64,000 bases of DNA from Bacteroidota bacterium. GTDB lineage: Bacteria; Bacteroidota; Bacteroidia; Flavobacteriales; Weeksellaceae. Below the pieces are notes generated by a model. That model was given only the letters and a program-made list of their open reading frames with translations. It had not been told where the DNA came from and did no database searches. The stretch is from contig JAEWOD010000007.1 of NCBI GenBank assembly GCA_023461035.1, positions 1 through 64,000 of the forward strand, given 5' to 3'. The position numbers and the translations under genes are program-made. Below, piece by piece: positions 33,516 through 41,219 of the stretch (its first letter is position 1; every line of letters starts with the position of its first letter).

Positions 33516-34082
33516 ATGTCGACAAAATACAAAGCAATAGAAATAGATAAGGCGTACTTTATGATCATAACCACTGTTGGTTGGGTAGATGTATTTACTC
33601 GTTATGCACAGAAAGAAGCTTTAATTTCTTCTTTGAGGTATTGTCAGAAGCATAAAGGGCTGGTACTATTTGCGTTTTGTATTATGCCAAGTCATTTGCA
33701 TTTATTTTGTAGGGCAGAAGGTTCAATGACTTTATCTGAAATAATGCGAGATTTCAAAAAATTCACCTCAAAAAGGATAATAGAAATCATTCAAACTGAG
33801 CCAGAAAGCAGGAGAGAATGGATGTTAGACTATTTTAAAAAATCCTGTGAGCATTTAAAACGAAATCAAACTTTTAAAGTTTGGCAAGATGGTTACCATG
33901 CAGAAGAAATTTATTCTAACAAATGGATAAGGGAAAAAATCAAGTACATCCATCAAAATCCTGTTAAAGAAAAAATAGTTACAGAACCAGAGCATTATTA
34001 TTATAGTTCTGCAAGAAATTATGCGGGGTTGGAAGCACCTCTTGAAGTCGAAATAGTTTTCTACGGTTGGGAGAATTGTTAA
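33516..34082 (+). CDS. REP-associated tyrosine transposase (RAYT, Y1 family)
   Basis: This 188-residue HUH single-strand DNA nuclease is of the IS200/IS605-related TnpA-REP type. It has the His-x-His metal site in MPSHLHLF (about 66-71), KFTSKRI in the second helix, and the catalytic region HQNPVKEKIV…HYYYSSARNY, with the nucleophile among the Tyr residues near 170. RAYTs are domesticated transposases thought to mobilise REP palindromes. Matching REP sequences flank this gene on both sides. Length and motifs are intact. Confidence 0.92.
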   Translation: MSTKYKAIEIDKAYFMIITTVGWVDVFTRYAQKEALISSLRYCQKHKGLVLFAFCIMPSHLHLFCRAEGSMTLSEIMRDFKKFTSKRIIEIIQTEPESRREWMLDYFKKSCEHLKRNQTFKVWQDGYHAEEIYSNKWIREKIKYIHQNPVKEKIVTEPEHYYYSSARNYAGLEAPLEVEIVFYGWENC

Positions 34083-34101
34083 AAGATTGTATATTTTTTA
34101 A

Positions 34102-34153
34102 CTGTGCACGGATTGCAAATCCGCGCGATCGGGTTGCAAATCCGCGATCAGGT
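34102..34153 (-). repeat. Two REP copies downstream of the RAYT gene
   Basis: GCACGGATT-GCA-AATCCGCGC (34106-34126) is the reverse complement of the upstream REP and continues into GATCGGG. A second, partial direct copy, TTGCAAATCCGCGATCAGG, follows at 34134-34152. Together with the upstream copy they form a BIME-like arrangement. Confidence 0.75.
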
Positions 34154-34222
34154 GGTACAAGTTGTACAATAATTATGTCACCTATAGGTAATTTAATTAG
34201 TTTTTATCCAAATTTATAAATT

Positions 34223-34576
34223 ATGAATAGTCAATTATTAGGACAATACAATGTTAAATTTATAAAAGAATCACTTTACGGTAAATTTTATCCCGCTTGT
34301 ATTGGTGGTGGTTTAGCTAACTTTTTAGATGATTTTACAAATGTGTCAAGTATCGAAGACGGCTTGCAAAAGATTGATTTATTTTTAAATAATGGAAATG
34401 TTGAAGTAACAGATGATGAAGACACTATAAGTACTGATTCATATTATGCTATTATTGACAATAATAATGTGGATATTTTTTCGACTTATACCAATCCTCC
34501 TATAAGTTATCAAACAATACCAAATCAAGACTTTAGAGATATATTGAAAATGTGGTTAGACTTCATGAGAAGCTAA
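34223..34576 (+). CDS. Small acidic protein, tandem paralogue 1 (immunity-like)
   Basis: This 117-residue soluble protein is one of three tandem relatives. Shared features are an N-terminal YNVKFIKESLYG strand, a central acidic region and a C-terminal IPNQDFRDILKMWLDFM helix. The size, acidity, tandem copies and ending '-DF-xIL-xW-xFL' resemble orphan immunity proteins of polymorphic toxin systems in Bacteroidota. No toxin gene is adjacent, so this is inference. Confidence 0.55.
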   Translation: MNSQLLGQYNVKFIKESLYGKFYPACIGGGLANFLDDFTNVSSIEDGLQKIDLFLNNGNVEVTDDEDTISTDSYYAIIDNNNVDIFSTYTNPPISYQTIPNQDFRDILKMWLDFMRS

Positions 34577-34588
34577 AATTTAATAATA

Positions 34589-34945
34589 ATGAGCGAAATA
34601 CAAGAACAATATAAATTAAATTTTATAAAAATTAACTATGAGGGCAATAAAGTCTATCATCGTTGTAATATGACCCAAACAAATCAAGAATCACTTGCTT
34701 TAAGCGATCTTCTGAATTATCTTGGAAAGTATCCAGAGGGTCTGATGGATGAAATAGAGAGTGCTCAAAGTGGACAAGACTTTGATGAGATATATTCATT
34801 TGATACGGCTCCAGGTGATTTTGGTTTAAAAATCATACCCCCAAATGCAATTATTGAACAAATGGGATATTCCTATACAATTTCTTTAATTGATTTGAAA
34901 GAATTATTAGAAGAATGGAGGTTATTTGGCGCAATAGAAAATTGA
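34589..34945 (+). CDS. Small acidic protein, tandem paralogue 2 (immunity-like)
   Basis: This 118-residue protein starts 12 bases after its paralogue. It shares the YKLNFIKINYEG opening and the closing SLIDLKELLEEWRLF helix. The middle is strongly diverged (ALSDLLNYLGKYPEGLMDEIE), as expected for immunity-type proteins under diversifying selection. It has no signal peptide or membrane segment. The function is unknown. Confidence 0.55.
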   Translation: MSEIQEQYKLNFIKINYEGNKVYHRCNMTQTNQESLALSDLLNYLGKYPEGLMDEIESAQSGQDFDEIYSFDTAPGDFGLKIIPPNAIIEQMGYSYTISLIDLKELLEEWRLFGAIEN

Positions 34946-34946
34946 T

Positions 34947-35318
34947 ATGGAAAGTAGTCTGGATATGAGAATATTAGATGAATATAAAGTGAAATTTGGT
35001 ATCCAAAATGTTTTTGGGGAACAAAGCAAAATGATTTATACAAACAATGGTTTGATATCAACTTTTTTATACCAACATTCTTTAATTGAGATAAATCAAT
35101 TACTAGATGTTTTTACAAAGCTTTTGACGGGTGAAGTTACTTTTTTGGAAAGCCCTACCCAAAGTCTATTATTGTGTATAGCTAATCCTACAGAAACTAT
35201 GTTTTATGATGATGGAGATGCTTGGTATAACAATCCAAATGCAACTCCGGATTATGTGCTACCCACTTCTGATTTCAAAGTAATAGTTGAAGCTTGGAGG
35301 GATTATTTAGCGCAATGA
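34947..35318 (+). CDS. Small acidic protein, tandem paralogue 3 (immunity-like)
   Basis: This 123-residue protein starts 1 base after the stop of the second paralogue. It opens YKVKFGIQNVFG and ends LPTSDFKVIVEAWRDYL, matching the other two at both ends. An internal Met six residues in (MRILDEYKVKF) would align better with the siblings and may be the true start. A degenerate REP follows the stop within five bases. Confidence 0.55.
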   Translation: MESSLDMRILDEYKVKFGIQNVFGEQSKMIYTNNGLISTFLYQHSLIEINQLLDVFTKLLTGEVTFLESPTQSLLLCIANPTETMFYDDGDAWYNNPNATPDYVLPTSDFKVIVEAWRDYLAQ

Positions 35319-35322
35319 AAAA

Positions 35323-35366
35323 GCCCGATAGCGGATTTACTCCCGAAGCGTCGGGACGTGCCGAAT
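35323..35366 (+). repeat. REP copy interrupted by a second hairpin
   Basis: CCCGATAGCGGATTT matches the upstream REP (CCCGATAGCGCGGATTT). It is then broken by TCCCGAAGCGTCGGGA, itself a hairpin, before GTGCCG resumes the REP tail. Confidence 0.5.
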
Positions 35367-35490
35367 TACATGCTGAATTAACTTATAATCAAATATTTAT
35401 ATTGTAAATATTTGCGATTGAGTTGTTAACGTTTTGTAAATGCTTAAATTTAGCACGGAATTTGGCATAGCTATATCAAATCTTTAAATT

Positions 35491-36351
35491 ATGAACACAG
35501 TTAAATTCTTTCTAGCCGCATCCATGATCATCGGAAGCTCCGTTTTCCTAGATGCACAAGTTCGATCAACATCCGGAAACACCGTGAGAAGCGGGTCTGA
35601 AAAAATGACCGATACAAAATCTTCTGTCCGTTCAAACGAGAATGTAAAAGTTCGTCAAAATAGCGGTTCGAATTCAGCCGTACGTTCCATTTCAAATCAA
35701 AATCAAAATGTAAGAACCAATTCTTCCGTTTCTACCCGAAATGAAAATCCGCGAACATCCAATTCGACTTCAGTAAGAAATACAAATTCTTCTGAAACCG
35801 TAAAAAATACGCGTAACAATGGCAGCCAGTCCGTAAGAAATAATTCAAATGCAACAAACGATTCCCGGACCATCCGTGTGGAAAATCAACCCACAACCCG
35901 TACTTATAATAGGAATTCGGTAAAATTTGAAAGTGGTTCTGCCAGAAGAGTGGTTTATCATAATAATAACAATGCGAAGTTCAATAAAGTGACCTATAAC
36001 CATAATTATTATTATATCGACAACGGATATTATTATCAATATTACAACAACCAATATATGAGAGTGATGGCACCTATCGGATATTATATGCATACTTTGC
36101 CGATGGGCTATACAACCATTTATCTGAGCGGAAATCCATATTATTATTATAATGGAACCTATTACAACTGGCAAAACAACAATTATTATGTAGTGGAGCC
36201 ACCGATCGGGGCGATCGTTTACGCTTTGCCTGCAGATTATGAAAAGGTTTATATCGACGGAAACCGTTACTACGAATATTTCGGAGTGCTATATCAAAAA
36301 ATAAATTACTACGGACAACGCGCCTATCAGGTAGTAGGATATATAAACTAA
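35491..36351 (+). CDS. DUF6515-family secreted protein
   Basis: This 286-residue protein has a signal peptide (SVFLDA-Q), then a low-complexity Ser/Asn/Arg/Thr region to about residue 150 with repeated 'VRxxSxx' units. A Tyr-rich C-terminal domain follows, with YYYQYYNNQYMRVMAPIGYYMHTLP, NPYYYYNGTYYNW and VVEPPIGAIVYALPADYEKVYIDGNRYYEYFGVLYQ. The paired 'VMAPIG…LP / VEPPIGA…LP' blocks define the DUF6515 family of Bacteroidota. It is probably an envelope or surface protein of unknown function. Confidence 0.8.
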   Translation: MNTVKFFLAASMIIGSSVFLDAQVRSTSGNTVRSGSEKMTDTKSSVRSNENVKVRQNSGSNSAVRSISNQNQNVRTNSSVSTRNENPRTSNSTSVRNTNSSETVKNTRNNGSQSVRNNSNATNDSRTIRVENQPTTRTYNRNSVKFESGSARRVVYHNNNNAKFNKVTYNHNYYYIDNGYYYQYYNNQYMRVMAPIGYYMHTLPMGYTTIYLSGNPYYYYNGTYYNWQNNNYYVVEPPIGAIVYALPADYEKVYIDGNRYYEYFGVLYQKINYYGQRAYQVVGYIN

Positions 36352-36366
36352 TAAATTTTGTTACCC

Positions 36367-36410
36367 AACCTCCAAGGTTAATAATACGTCAGAGAATAAC
36401 CTTGGAGGTT
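36367..36410 (+). repeat. Hairpin of the ACCTCC type after the DUF6515 gene
   Basis: AACCTCCAAGGTTA (36367-36380) and TAACCTTGGAGGTT (36397-36410) are perfect 14-bp arms with a 16-base loop. No T-run follows. The arms match those of the argH terminator. Confidence 0.8.
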
Positions 36411-36440
36411 AACACAGAATCTCAGGTTCATAGATTTTTG

Positions 36441-36465
36441 CCCGGTTTTATTGCCGGGTTTTTTG
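36441..36465 (+). terminator. Plus-strand terminator overlapping the GT2 gene end
   Basis: CCCGG pairs with CCGGG across 8 bases, followed by TTTTTTG. It faces the DUF6515 gene and runs into the last codons of the convergent glycosyltransferase. Confidence 0.6.
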
Positions 36466-37626
36466 TTTCCTCATCCGGATTCCCAAAAGCAAATAACTGG
36501 CTAAACCGACCAAAACGGCAGCAATTGTGGCAAACGTAAAACTTCCGACGATGTATTCCGCCAAATGCTGGCTGACGAATTCTTTATAGGATTCAAATGT
36601 GCCCCATTCAAACTTCGGCAACGGCGGTTTTCCCAACAAAAAACTGCCGATTTTCAGCGAAACATAAATAATAAGCGGAATCAACGGCGGAATGCTCACG
36701 TTTGAAAAAGCAAAAGCAATCAGCTTATTCAACCGAAAAGCGAATGCCAGAAAAAGCACGATGACGGTCTGAAATCCCCAAAAAGGCGATAAACCAATAA
36801 AAACTCCCAAAGCAACTGAAAGTGCTTTTTTTGATTTCGAGTCTTCGCTGTGCAACAAATCTTCCAGAAAAAAACGTTTGAACCCTTTTTCTTTAAAGGA
36901 TTTGAAATAATCACGGGGTTTGATATAGAAAAGCGTTACCAGAACCAGCCAGGTATTCAAAAGACTGATTCTTGTAAAATCCTTGAATGGCCGGAAATGC
37001 GAAACCCTTTCCGATTCGTCATACAAAACCCGGATCGGAACATTTTTGACCGGAATTCCTGCCCAGGCAGCTTTGACGATAACCTCGATTTCAAACTCAA
37101 ACTTTCGGGTAAAATATTTAAAATTTTTCATCCGTTTGATAGGATACAAACGAAGTCCGGATTGGGTATCCTTTAATCTAATTCCCGTTTCAAACCAATA
37201 CCAAAAGCTTGAAATCCGATTCCCGAAACTACTCTTGCCGGGAATTCCTTCCTGTTCCATATTCCGGTCACCAATTAATAAGGCTTCGCCATTTTTTTCA
37301 ATTTCATTTAAAAATACGGGAATATCTTCCGGGAAATGTTGTCCGTCCGAATCGATGGTTACGGCATAGTCAAAACCTTGTTTCAAAGCTTCTTTAAAAC
37401 CCAAACGCAAAGCCATTCCTTTTCCCCGGTTTTTTGACTGATTTAAAATGGTAATTGGTTGATAATCAGATAAAATTTCAGAAGTTGAATCGGTCGAGCC
37501 GTCATTTATGACGATAATATTTGGGGTAAATTCAAGGGTTTTATCAAGAACTTTTGCAAGTGTCTTTTCGTTGTTGTAAGTTGGAATGATGACACAAAAA
37601 TTGAGAGAGGAAAGTAATGGGTGCAT
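36448..37626 (-). CDS. Family 2 glycosyltransferase with DUF2062 domain
   Basis: This 392-residue two-domain protein has a GT2 domain at about 8-230, with VIIPTYNNEKTL, INDGSTDST, KNRGKGMALRLG and the metal motif DSDGQHFPED. A membrane-bound DUF2062 domain follows at about 255-385 (ALSVALGVFIGLSPFWGFQ…). The fusion is common in flexirubin and aryl-polyene loci of Bacteroidota. It is the last gene of the minus-strand pigment cluster, 5 bases from its neighbour. The sugar donor and acceptor are unknown. Confidence 0.88.
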   Translation of the reverse strand: MHPLLSSLNFCVIIPTYNNEKTLAKVLDKTLEFTPNIIVINDGSTDSTSEILSDYQPITILNQSKNRGKGMALRLGFKEALKQGFDYAVTIDSDGQHFPEDIPVFLNEIEKNGEALLIGDRNMEQEGIPGKSSFGNRISSFWYWFETGIRLKDTQSGLRLYPIKRMKNFKYFTRKFEFEIEVIVKAAWAGIPVKNVPIRVLYDESERVSHFRPFKDFTRISLLNTWLVLVTLFYIKPRDYFKSFKEKGFKRFFLEDLLHSEDSKSKKALSVALGVFIGLSPFWGFQTVIVLFLAFAFRLNKLIAFAFSNVSIPPLIPLIIYVSLKIGSFLLGKPPLPKFEWGTFESYKEFVSQHLAEYIVGSFTFATIAAVLVGLASYLLLGIRMRKQKTRQ

Positions 37627-37631
37627 TTATC

Positions 37632-38093
37632 TTATTTTGAAAATTCGGCAAAATAACCCTTGATCATTTTTACCAAATCATCATCTTTTATTGAAGGAAG
37701 TTTTGACTGAATGAATTTTTTGTCCGATTCTATTTCACCATTGTATTTAAACATTTTGGGTAAATTTTCCTGAATGCTAAGACGTATCAGTCTGATTTCC
37801 ACGTTGTCCGGGTCTTTTTGAACGGCTTTTTCTACTAAATCTATTCCGGATTTGACTTTCTCTTTTCGCTGTGTCAAAGGCGCAAAACGAGCCAATAGAG
37901 TTTTTCCGGCTCCTTTATAAGCAATCATAACCGCTTTGTCAGAGTCAGTTACGTCTTTTACATGTTCGTAAAATGCTTTTGCTTTTTCTTCAGATTGCGT
38001 GGCATCCCGATAGGATTTTCGTAGCTCATTGGATTGACCAAAAAGTTGAAAGGAAAAAAACAAAATGGTTGAAAAAAACAGAAATGATTTCAT
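37632..38093 (-). CDS. Secreted TPR-like protein of the pigment cluster
   Basis: This 153-residue protein has a signal peptide (QLFG-Q). The helical body, SDKAVMIAYKGAGKTLLARFAPLTQRKEKVKSGIDLVEKAVQKDPDNVEIRLIRLSIQENLP, resembles one TPR-like unit. Its tight spacing to the GT2 gene suggests a role in the same locus, but I can assign no function. Confidence 0.6.
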   Translation of the reverse strand: MKSFLFFSTILFFSFQLFGQSNELRKSYRDATQSEEKAKAFYEHVKDVTDSDKAVMIAYKGAGKTLLARFAPLTQRKEKVKSGIDLVEKAVQKDPDNVEIRLIRLSIQENLPKMFKYNGEIESDKKFIQSKLPSIKDDDLVKMIKGYFAEFSK

Positions 38094-38183
38094 CTGTTGA
38101 TATTTAATTGTTATTATAGGTCAGACGGAATGCCTTTTTGATTGTATCAATTGGTTCACAAATTCTTAATAGACATTTCATAA

Positions 38184-38555
38184 TTAAATTTCTTTAAAAC
38201 TCCCTCCGAATTTCAATGCCGGATTTCCTTCTATCGAAACCGTGGCTTTTATCGAAATTTCATCTGATTCTTGATTTTCAAAACTTAAATCAAACTGAAT
38301 ATCTTCGTTTTCTTCAGGATTGATAATTGCCATAAACTTCACATTTCGTGCCGTTTTCAATAACAGATTTTTTCCTAAATGATTTTCACTCAGTTCTTTT
38401 ATAATCTGCATGGTGCAGACTCCAGGCGTTACGGGATGATTGGGAAAATGTCCTTTGAATATTTCATGCGCTTTATGGATTTTTACCAAAACTGAAATAC
38501 CGTTTTCTCGGCTTTCAGAATTCAAAATCGAATAAAAATCGTTTAAAAGCTTCAT
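38184..38555 (-). CDS. 3-hydroxyacyl-ACP dehydratase, FabZ-like hotdog
   Basis: This 123-residue hotdog protein has GHFPNHPVTPGVCTMQII (about 32-48), with the catalytic-type His of FabA/FabZ dehydratases, and a closing AVVSxEG-like strand. It would remove water from 3-hydroxyacyl-ACP to leave the conjugated double bond during polyene elongation. It is one of three hotdog proteins in the cluster and the one with the clearest active site. The gene lies between the beta-barrel and the small secreted protein. Confidence 0.82.
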   Translation of the reverse strand: MKLLNDFYSILNSESRENGISVLVKIHKAHEIFKGHFPNHPVTPGVCTMQIIKELSENHLGKNLLLKTARNVKFMAIINPEENEDIQFDLSFENQESDEISIKATVSIEGNPALKFGGSFKEI

Positions 38556-38576
38556 TTTCTATGTTTATTTGGCATT

Positions 38577-39185
38577 TTATTTATTCAAATGGAATTTATA
38601 CGCAATCCCAAATTGGAAAACCTGATTCAACCTGGAATCTGTATCATCATCCCAATTGATGAAATTCATTACGTCTTGTAATCCCTGTTTGTATCGCGCT
38701 TCCAGCGTAAGCCCAAACGGTAAATCATAACCCAGACCACCCACGATTGCCATATCAAAAGGTTGGGCATCTGTATCGCCTATGTAATTTCCGTCTTCAT
38801 CATAGATTTCGCTGTCGACCCAATCCGAAAAAGTATCGTTTATTTTAAAATTGAATTCAGGGCCGGCCAGAATATGAAAGCCTTCTACTATGTATAGTTT
38901 ATTGATGACTCCCAGCGTAAAATAGGTCAGGTTCAGATCTTCCTTACTGTTGTAAATATTGGTAGAACCCTGCATGGAAAAACCTAATTCGGGCTGTAAA
39001 GCATAACGTTCGGAAAATTTCATAGCAAAAGCCACACCGCCGTAAGCACCTAATTTTGAATCGCCCTCTAAGTCGCTGACATTGGCAATATTCACTCCGG
39101 CTTTTGGACCCAGCCATAATTCGGTTTGGGCGTTTGAAATGCCAAGAGTCATTAAAAGAACACTTAAAAACAGAAATTTTTTCAT
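38577..39185 (-). CDS. Outer-membrane beta-barrel protein
   Basis: This 202-residue protein has a signal peptide (ISNA-Q) and LWLGPKAGVNIANVSDLEGDSKLGAYGGVAFAMKFSERYALQPELGFSMQG, the start of the small PorT/OmpX-like barrels of Bacteroidota. It ends with the aromatic strand FQFGIAYKFHLNK. It overlaps the lipoprotein gene by 4 bases. A role in placing pigment in the outer membrane is plausible from context only. Confidence 0.78.
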   Translation of the reverse strand: MKKFLFLSVLLMTLGISNAQTELWLGPKAGVNIANVSDLEGDSKLGAYGGVAFAMKFSERYALQPELGFSMQGSTNIYNSKEDLNLTYFTLGVINKLYIVEGFHILAGPEFNFKINDTFSDWVDSEIYDEDGNYIGDTDAQPFDMAIVGGLGYDLPFGLTLEARYKQGLQDVMNFINWDDDTDSRLNQVFQFGIAYKFHLNK

Positions 39186-39820
39186 TCGTTCAGATTATTT
39201 TCCAGCAAATGTAAGTAAATTTTTATTGGCAGTTTTCCATGGGAAATCCTGATTTCGGGAATGCGCTGTGTATAGTTTTCCAAATCTATCCGCACCTTTT
39301 CTTTTCCTTTTGCCAAAAGTATTTTGGTCAATTCTCCCTTTGGATTCAGCTCATAATAAAGATGTTTATTTCCGATGAATTTTTCAGCATCCAGAAAGCG
39401 ATATTCATTTTTGGCGAATTCATTTTCGATGAAAACTTCTTCCGAAAACAACATCGAAAAATCCTTTTCCAGCATATTCAGAATAATTTTCCGGTTCAAT
39501 TGTTTGATGGCATAATTCAGTTTCAATTCCCGATTCAGCATCTCAAAATCCATCATTTTCCCACCGAATTCGTTTAGAAATGCAAACCGGTAATGGTTGG
39601 TTTCCAGCTTTTTAGTCACCATAATTCCGCCAAAATGATTGTCAAAAGCTTCAATAGAAATTTTGAAAGAAGCTTCTTCAAAATCTTTTAAATACTCAGG
39701 AGTAAAATTCTCAACCGTTTTTTCTTTTGGGTCAAATAATTTTGTGAAAGATGTGCAGGAAACATTGAACAAAATGATACCAATGAGAAGAAATTTCAGA
39801 AGAAAGGAAGAGCGGTTCAT
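39182..39820 (-). CDS. LolB-like outer-membrane lipoprotein
   Basis: This 212-residue lipoprotein starts at MNRSSFLLKFLLIGIILFNVSC, with lipobox NVSC; an ATG seven codons earlier is less likely. The body has long beta stretches (FGGIMVTKKLETNHYRFAFLNEFGGKMMDFEM) consistent with the LolA/LolB half-barrel fold. It lies directly after a LolA gene. I recall reports of dedicated LolA/LolB pairs in flexirubin loci of Flavobacterium, which fits, but fold assignment here is by pattern. Confidence 0.6.
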   Translation of the reverse strand: MNRSSFLLKFLLIGIILFNVSCTSFTKLFDPKEKTVENFTPEYLKDFEEASFKISIEAFDNHFGGIMVTKKLETNHYRFAFLNEFGGKMMDFEMLNRELKLNYAIKQLNRKIILNMLEKDFSMLFSEEVFIENEFAKNEYRFLDAEKFIGNKHLYYELNPKGELTKILLAKGKEKVRIDLENYTQRIPEIRISHGKLPIKIYLHLLENNLNE

Positions 39821-39827
39821 GAAATGA

Positions 39828-40457
39828 TTATTTAAACACAAACTTATCCTCGCTTACTGCCACATTTTTTTTCTGATTGCTGAATTCGATCAACGTATAA
39901 TCCAGCGATGGTTCTGTAGTTTTTATTTTTTTCAGCAGATAGGTTTTTCCATCAAAAGTCAGATCGATTTGCTGAATGTATTTTTTATAAGTTTTATCGG
40001 TCGGAATCATTTTGGCGACAAAATCCGCACCCGATTTCGAATAGGTGATTTTGAATTTTGTTTCGTCCAAAACGGCCGAGCCATTCACCGTTCCCAGCAT
40101 GATTTTGCTGACATCTTTCAGTTGTTTGTTGGAAGAAAGATCGGTTTGTTTTTTCTTTCCGTTGTCATTCACAAACATTTTGTCCTGATTGAAAATCACA
40201 TAATATTTGAAAGGAGAAGTATATTCCCAGCGGATTTTCGATTTGGATTTGAAGAATAATTTTCCGGAAGATTTCACGTCATTTTCCATAAAATCCAAAT
40301 GTTTGGTCTGGGTAAATGTGCTTTCCAAAGAAGTCAAATTAGCGGTAGCCGAATTGATGTTGGATTTCAAAGTTTTGATTTCGGCAGAACTTAATTGCGC
40401 TTGTGCAATTCCGCTCAAAACCAGCAAACAAACAAAACTAAATATAAGGTTCTTCAT
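39828..40457 (-). CDS. lolA: LolA-family carrier protein of the pigment cluster
   Basis: This 209-residue periplasmic protein has a signal peptide (IAQA-Q) and the LolA pattern: LTSLESTFTQTKHLDFMENDVKSSGKLFFKSKSKIRWEYTSPFKYYVIFN, with W-EY-PF, then KMFVND and DLTFDGKTYLLKKIKTTEPS. LolA normally ferries lipoproteins across the periplasm. A paralogue inside a pigment locus probably carries the hydrophobic flexirubin or a matching lipoprotein. It overlaps the preceding deacetylase gene by 20 bases. Confidence 0.88.
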   Translation of the reverse strand: MKNLIFSFVCLLVLSGIAQAQLSSAEIKTLKSNINSATANLTSLESTFTQTKHLDFMENDVKSSGKLFFKSKSKIRWEYTSPFKYYVIFNQDKMFVNDNGKKKQTDLSSNKQLKDVSKIMLGTVNGSAVLDETKFKITYSKSGADFVAKMIPTDKTYKKYIQQIDLTFDGKTYLLKKIKTTEPSLDYTLIEFSNQKKNVAVSEDKFVFK

Positions 40458-41208
40458 TGATCAATTCATTTACAGTTGCAAAACTAAGGTTTTTGCGTTC
40501 AATTTCAGGCAATAACTGTTCCAATAACGGGACGATATTTTCATGTCGGTCGTGCAATAAAACAATAGAACCGGAACGAATTTTTTTGCAGATTTTTTTG
40601 ACCGTTTTCGACGGATTTCTACTGGAAGTATCAAACGAACGAACGTTCCAACCAATGACCAAATGTTTGGTGTTTTTTAAAGCAGTAGCCAAATGAGGAG
40701 TCGTTACACCAAAAGGAGGTCGGAAAAATTTTGGTTTTCTTCCGGTTGCTTTCTGGATTTCCAAATCCGTTTGTTCCAATTCTTCTATCCAACCTTTTTT
40801 AGATTTAAAATCGATGAAATTAGAATGAGAAAAACTGTGATTCCCAATTGTATGCCCTTCTTTTTCAATTCTTTCTGCAAGATTCGGATATTGTTTTATG
40901 TTTTTTCCAATGAGGAAAAAGGTCGCTTTTGCATTGTGTTTTTTCAGGATATCCAAAACTTGTGGAGTATAATTTGGGTCAGGCCCATCATCAAATGTCA
41001 AAGCGATTTTTTGGGTTGAATTGTTACCGGAATGAATTGCCGACACGAAAAAATTCCATTGGATTTTGGAACAAGCCAATGCGACAAAACCAAAAAGAGC
41101 AGCAAATGGAAAAACCGCCCAAAACCAGTCAATCCCAAAATATAAAAGGATTCCGGCGATGAGAAACGCATCGAAAATCAATAAATAGAAAATGAGTTTT
41201 TTGGTCAT
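40438..41208 (-). CDS. Polysaccharide deacetylase family protein (NodB-like)
   Basis: This 256-residue protein has two N-terminal membrane helices (1-48). A NodB domain follows with ALTFDDGPDPNYTPQVL, HTIGNHSFSHSNF (zinc His pair), RPPFG and GSIVLLHDRHEN. The metal triad Asp-His-His is intact. Members deacetylate N-acetyl groups on glycans, but this lineage is regularly found in Bacteroidota flexirubin clusters, so its substrate may be different. The stop lies inside the lolA start region. Confidence 0.85.
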   Translation of the reverse strand: MTKKLIFYLLIFDAFLIAGILLYFGIDWFWAVFPFAALFGFVALACSKIQWNFFVSAIHSGNNSTQKIALTFDDGPDPNYTPQVLDILKKHNAKATFFLIGKNIKQYPNLAERIEKEGHTIGNHSFSHSNFIDFKSKKGWIEELEQTDLEIQKATGRKPKFFRPPFGVTTPHLATALKNTKHLVIGWNVRSFDTSSRNPSKTVKKICKKIRSGSIVLLHDRHENIVPLLEQLLPEIERKNLSFATVNELINEEPYI

Positions 41209-41219
41209 TTTCGGAATTT

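Noticed and set aside
34102..34153. Repeated GCAAATCCGCG units considered as a minimal CRISPR array
   Set aside because: The units are palindromic, only two are direct, spacing is not regular, and the gene next to them is a RAYT; they are REPs.
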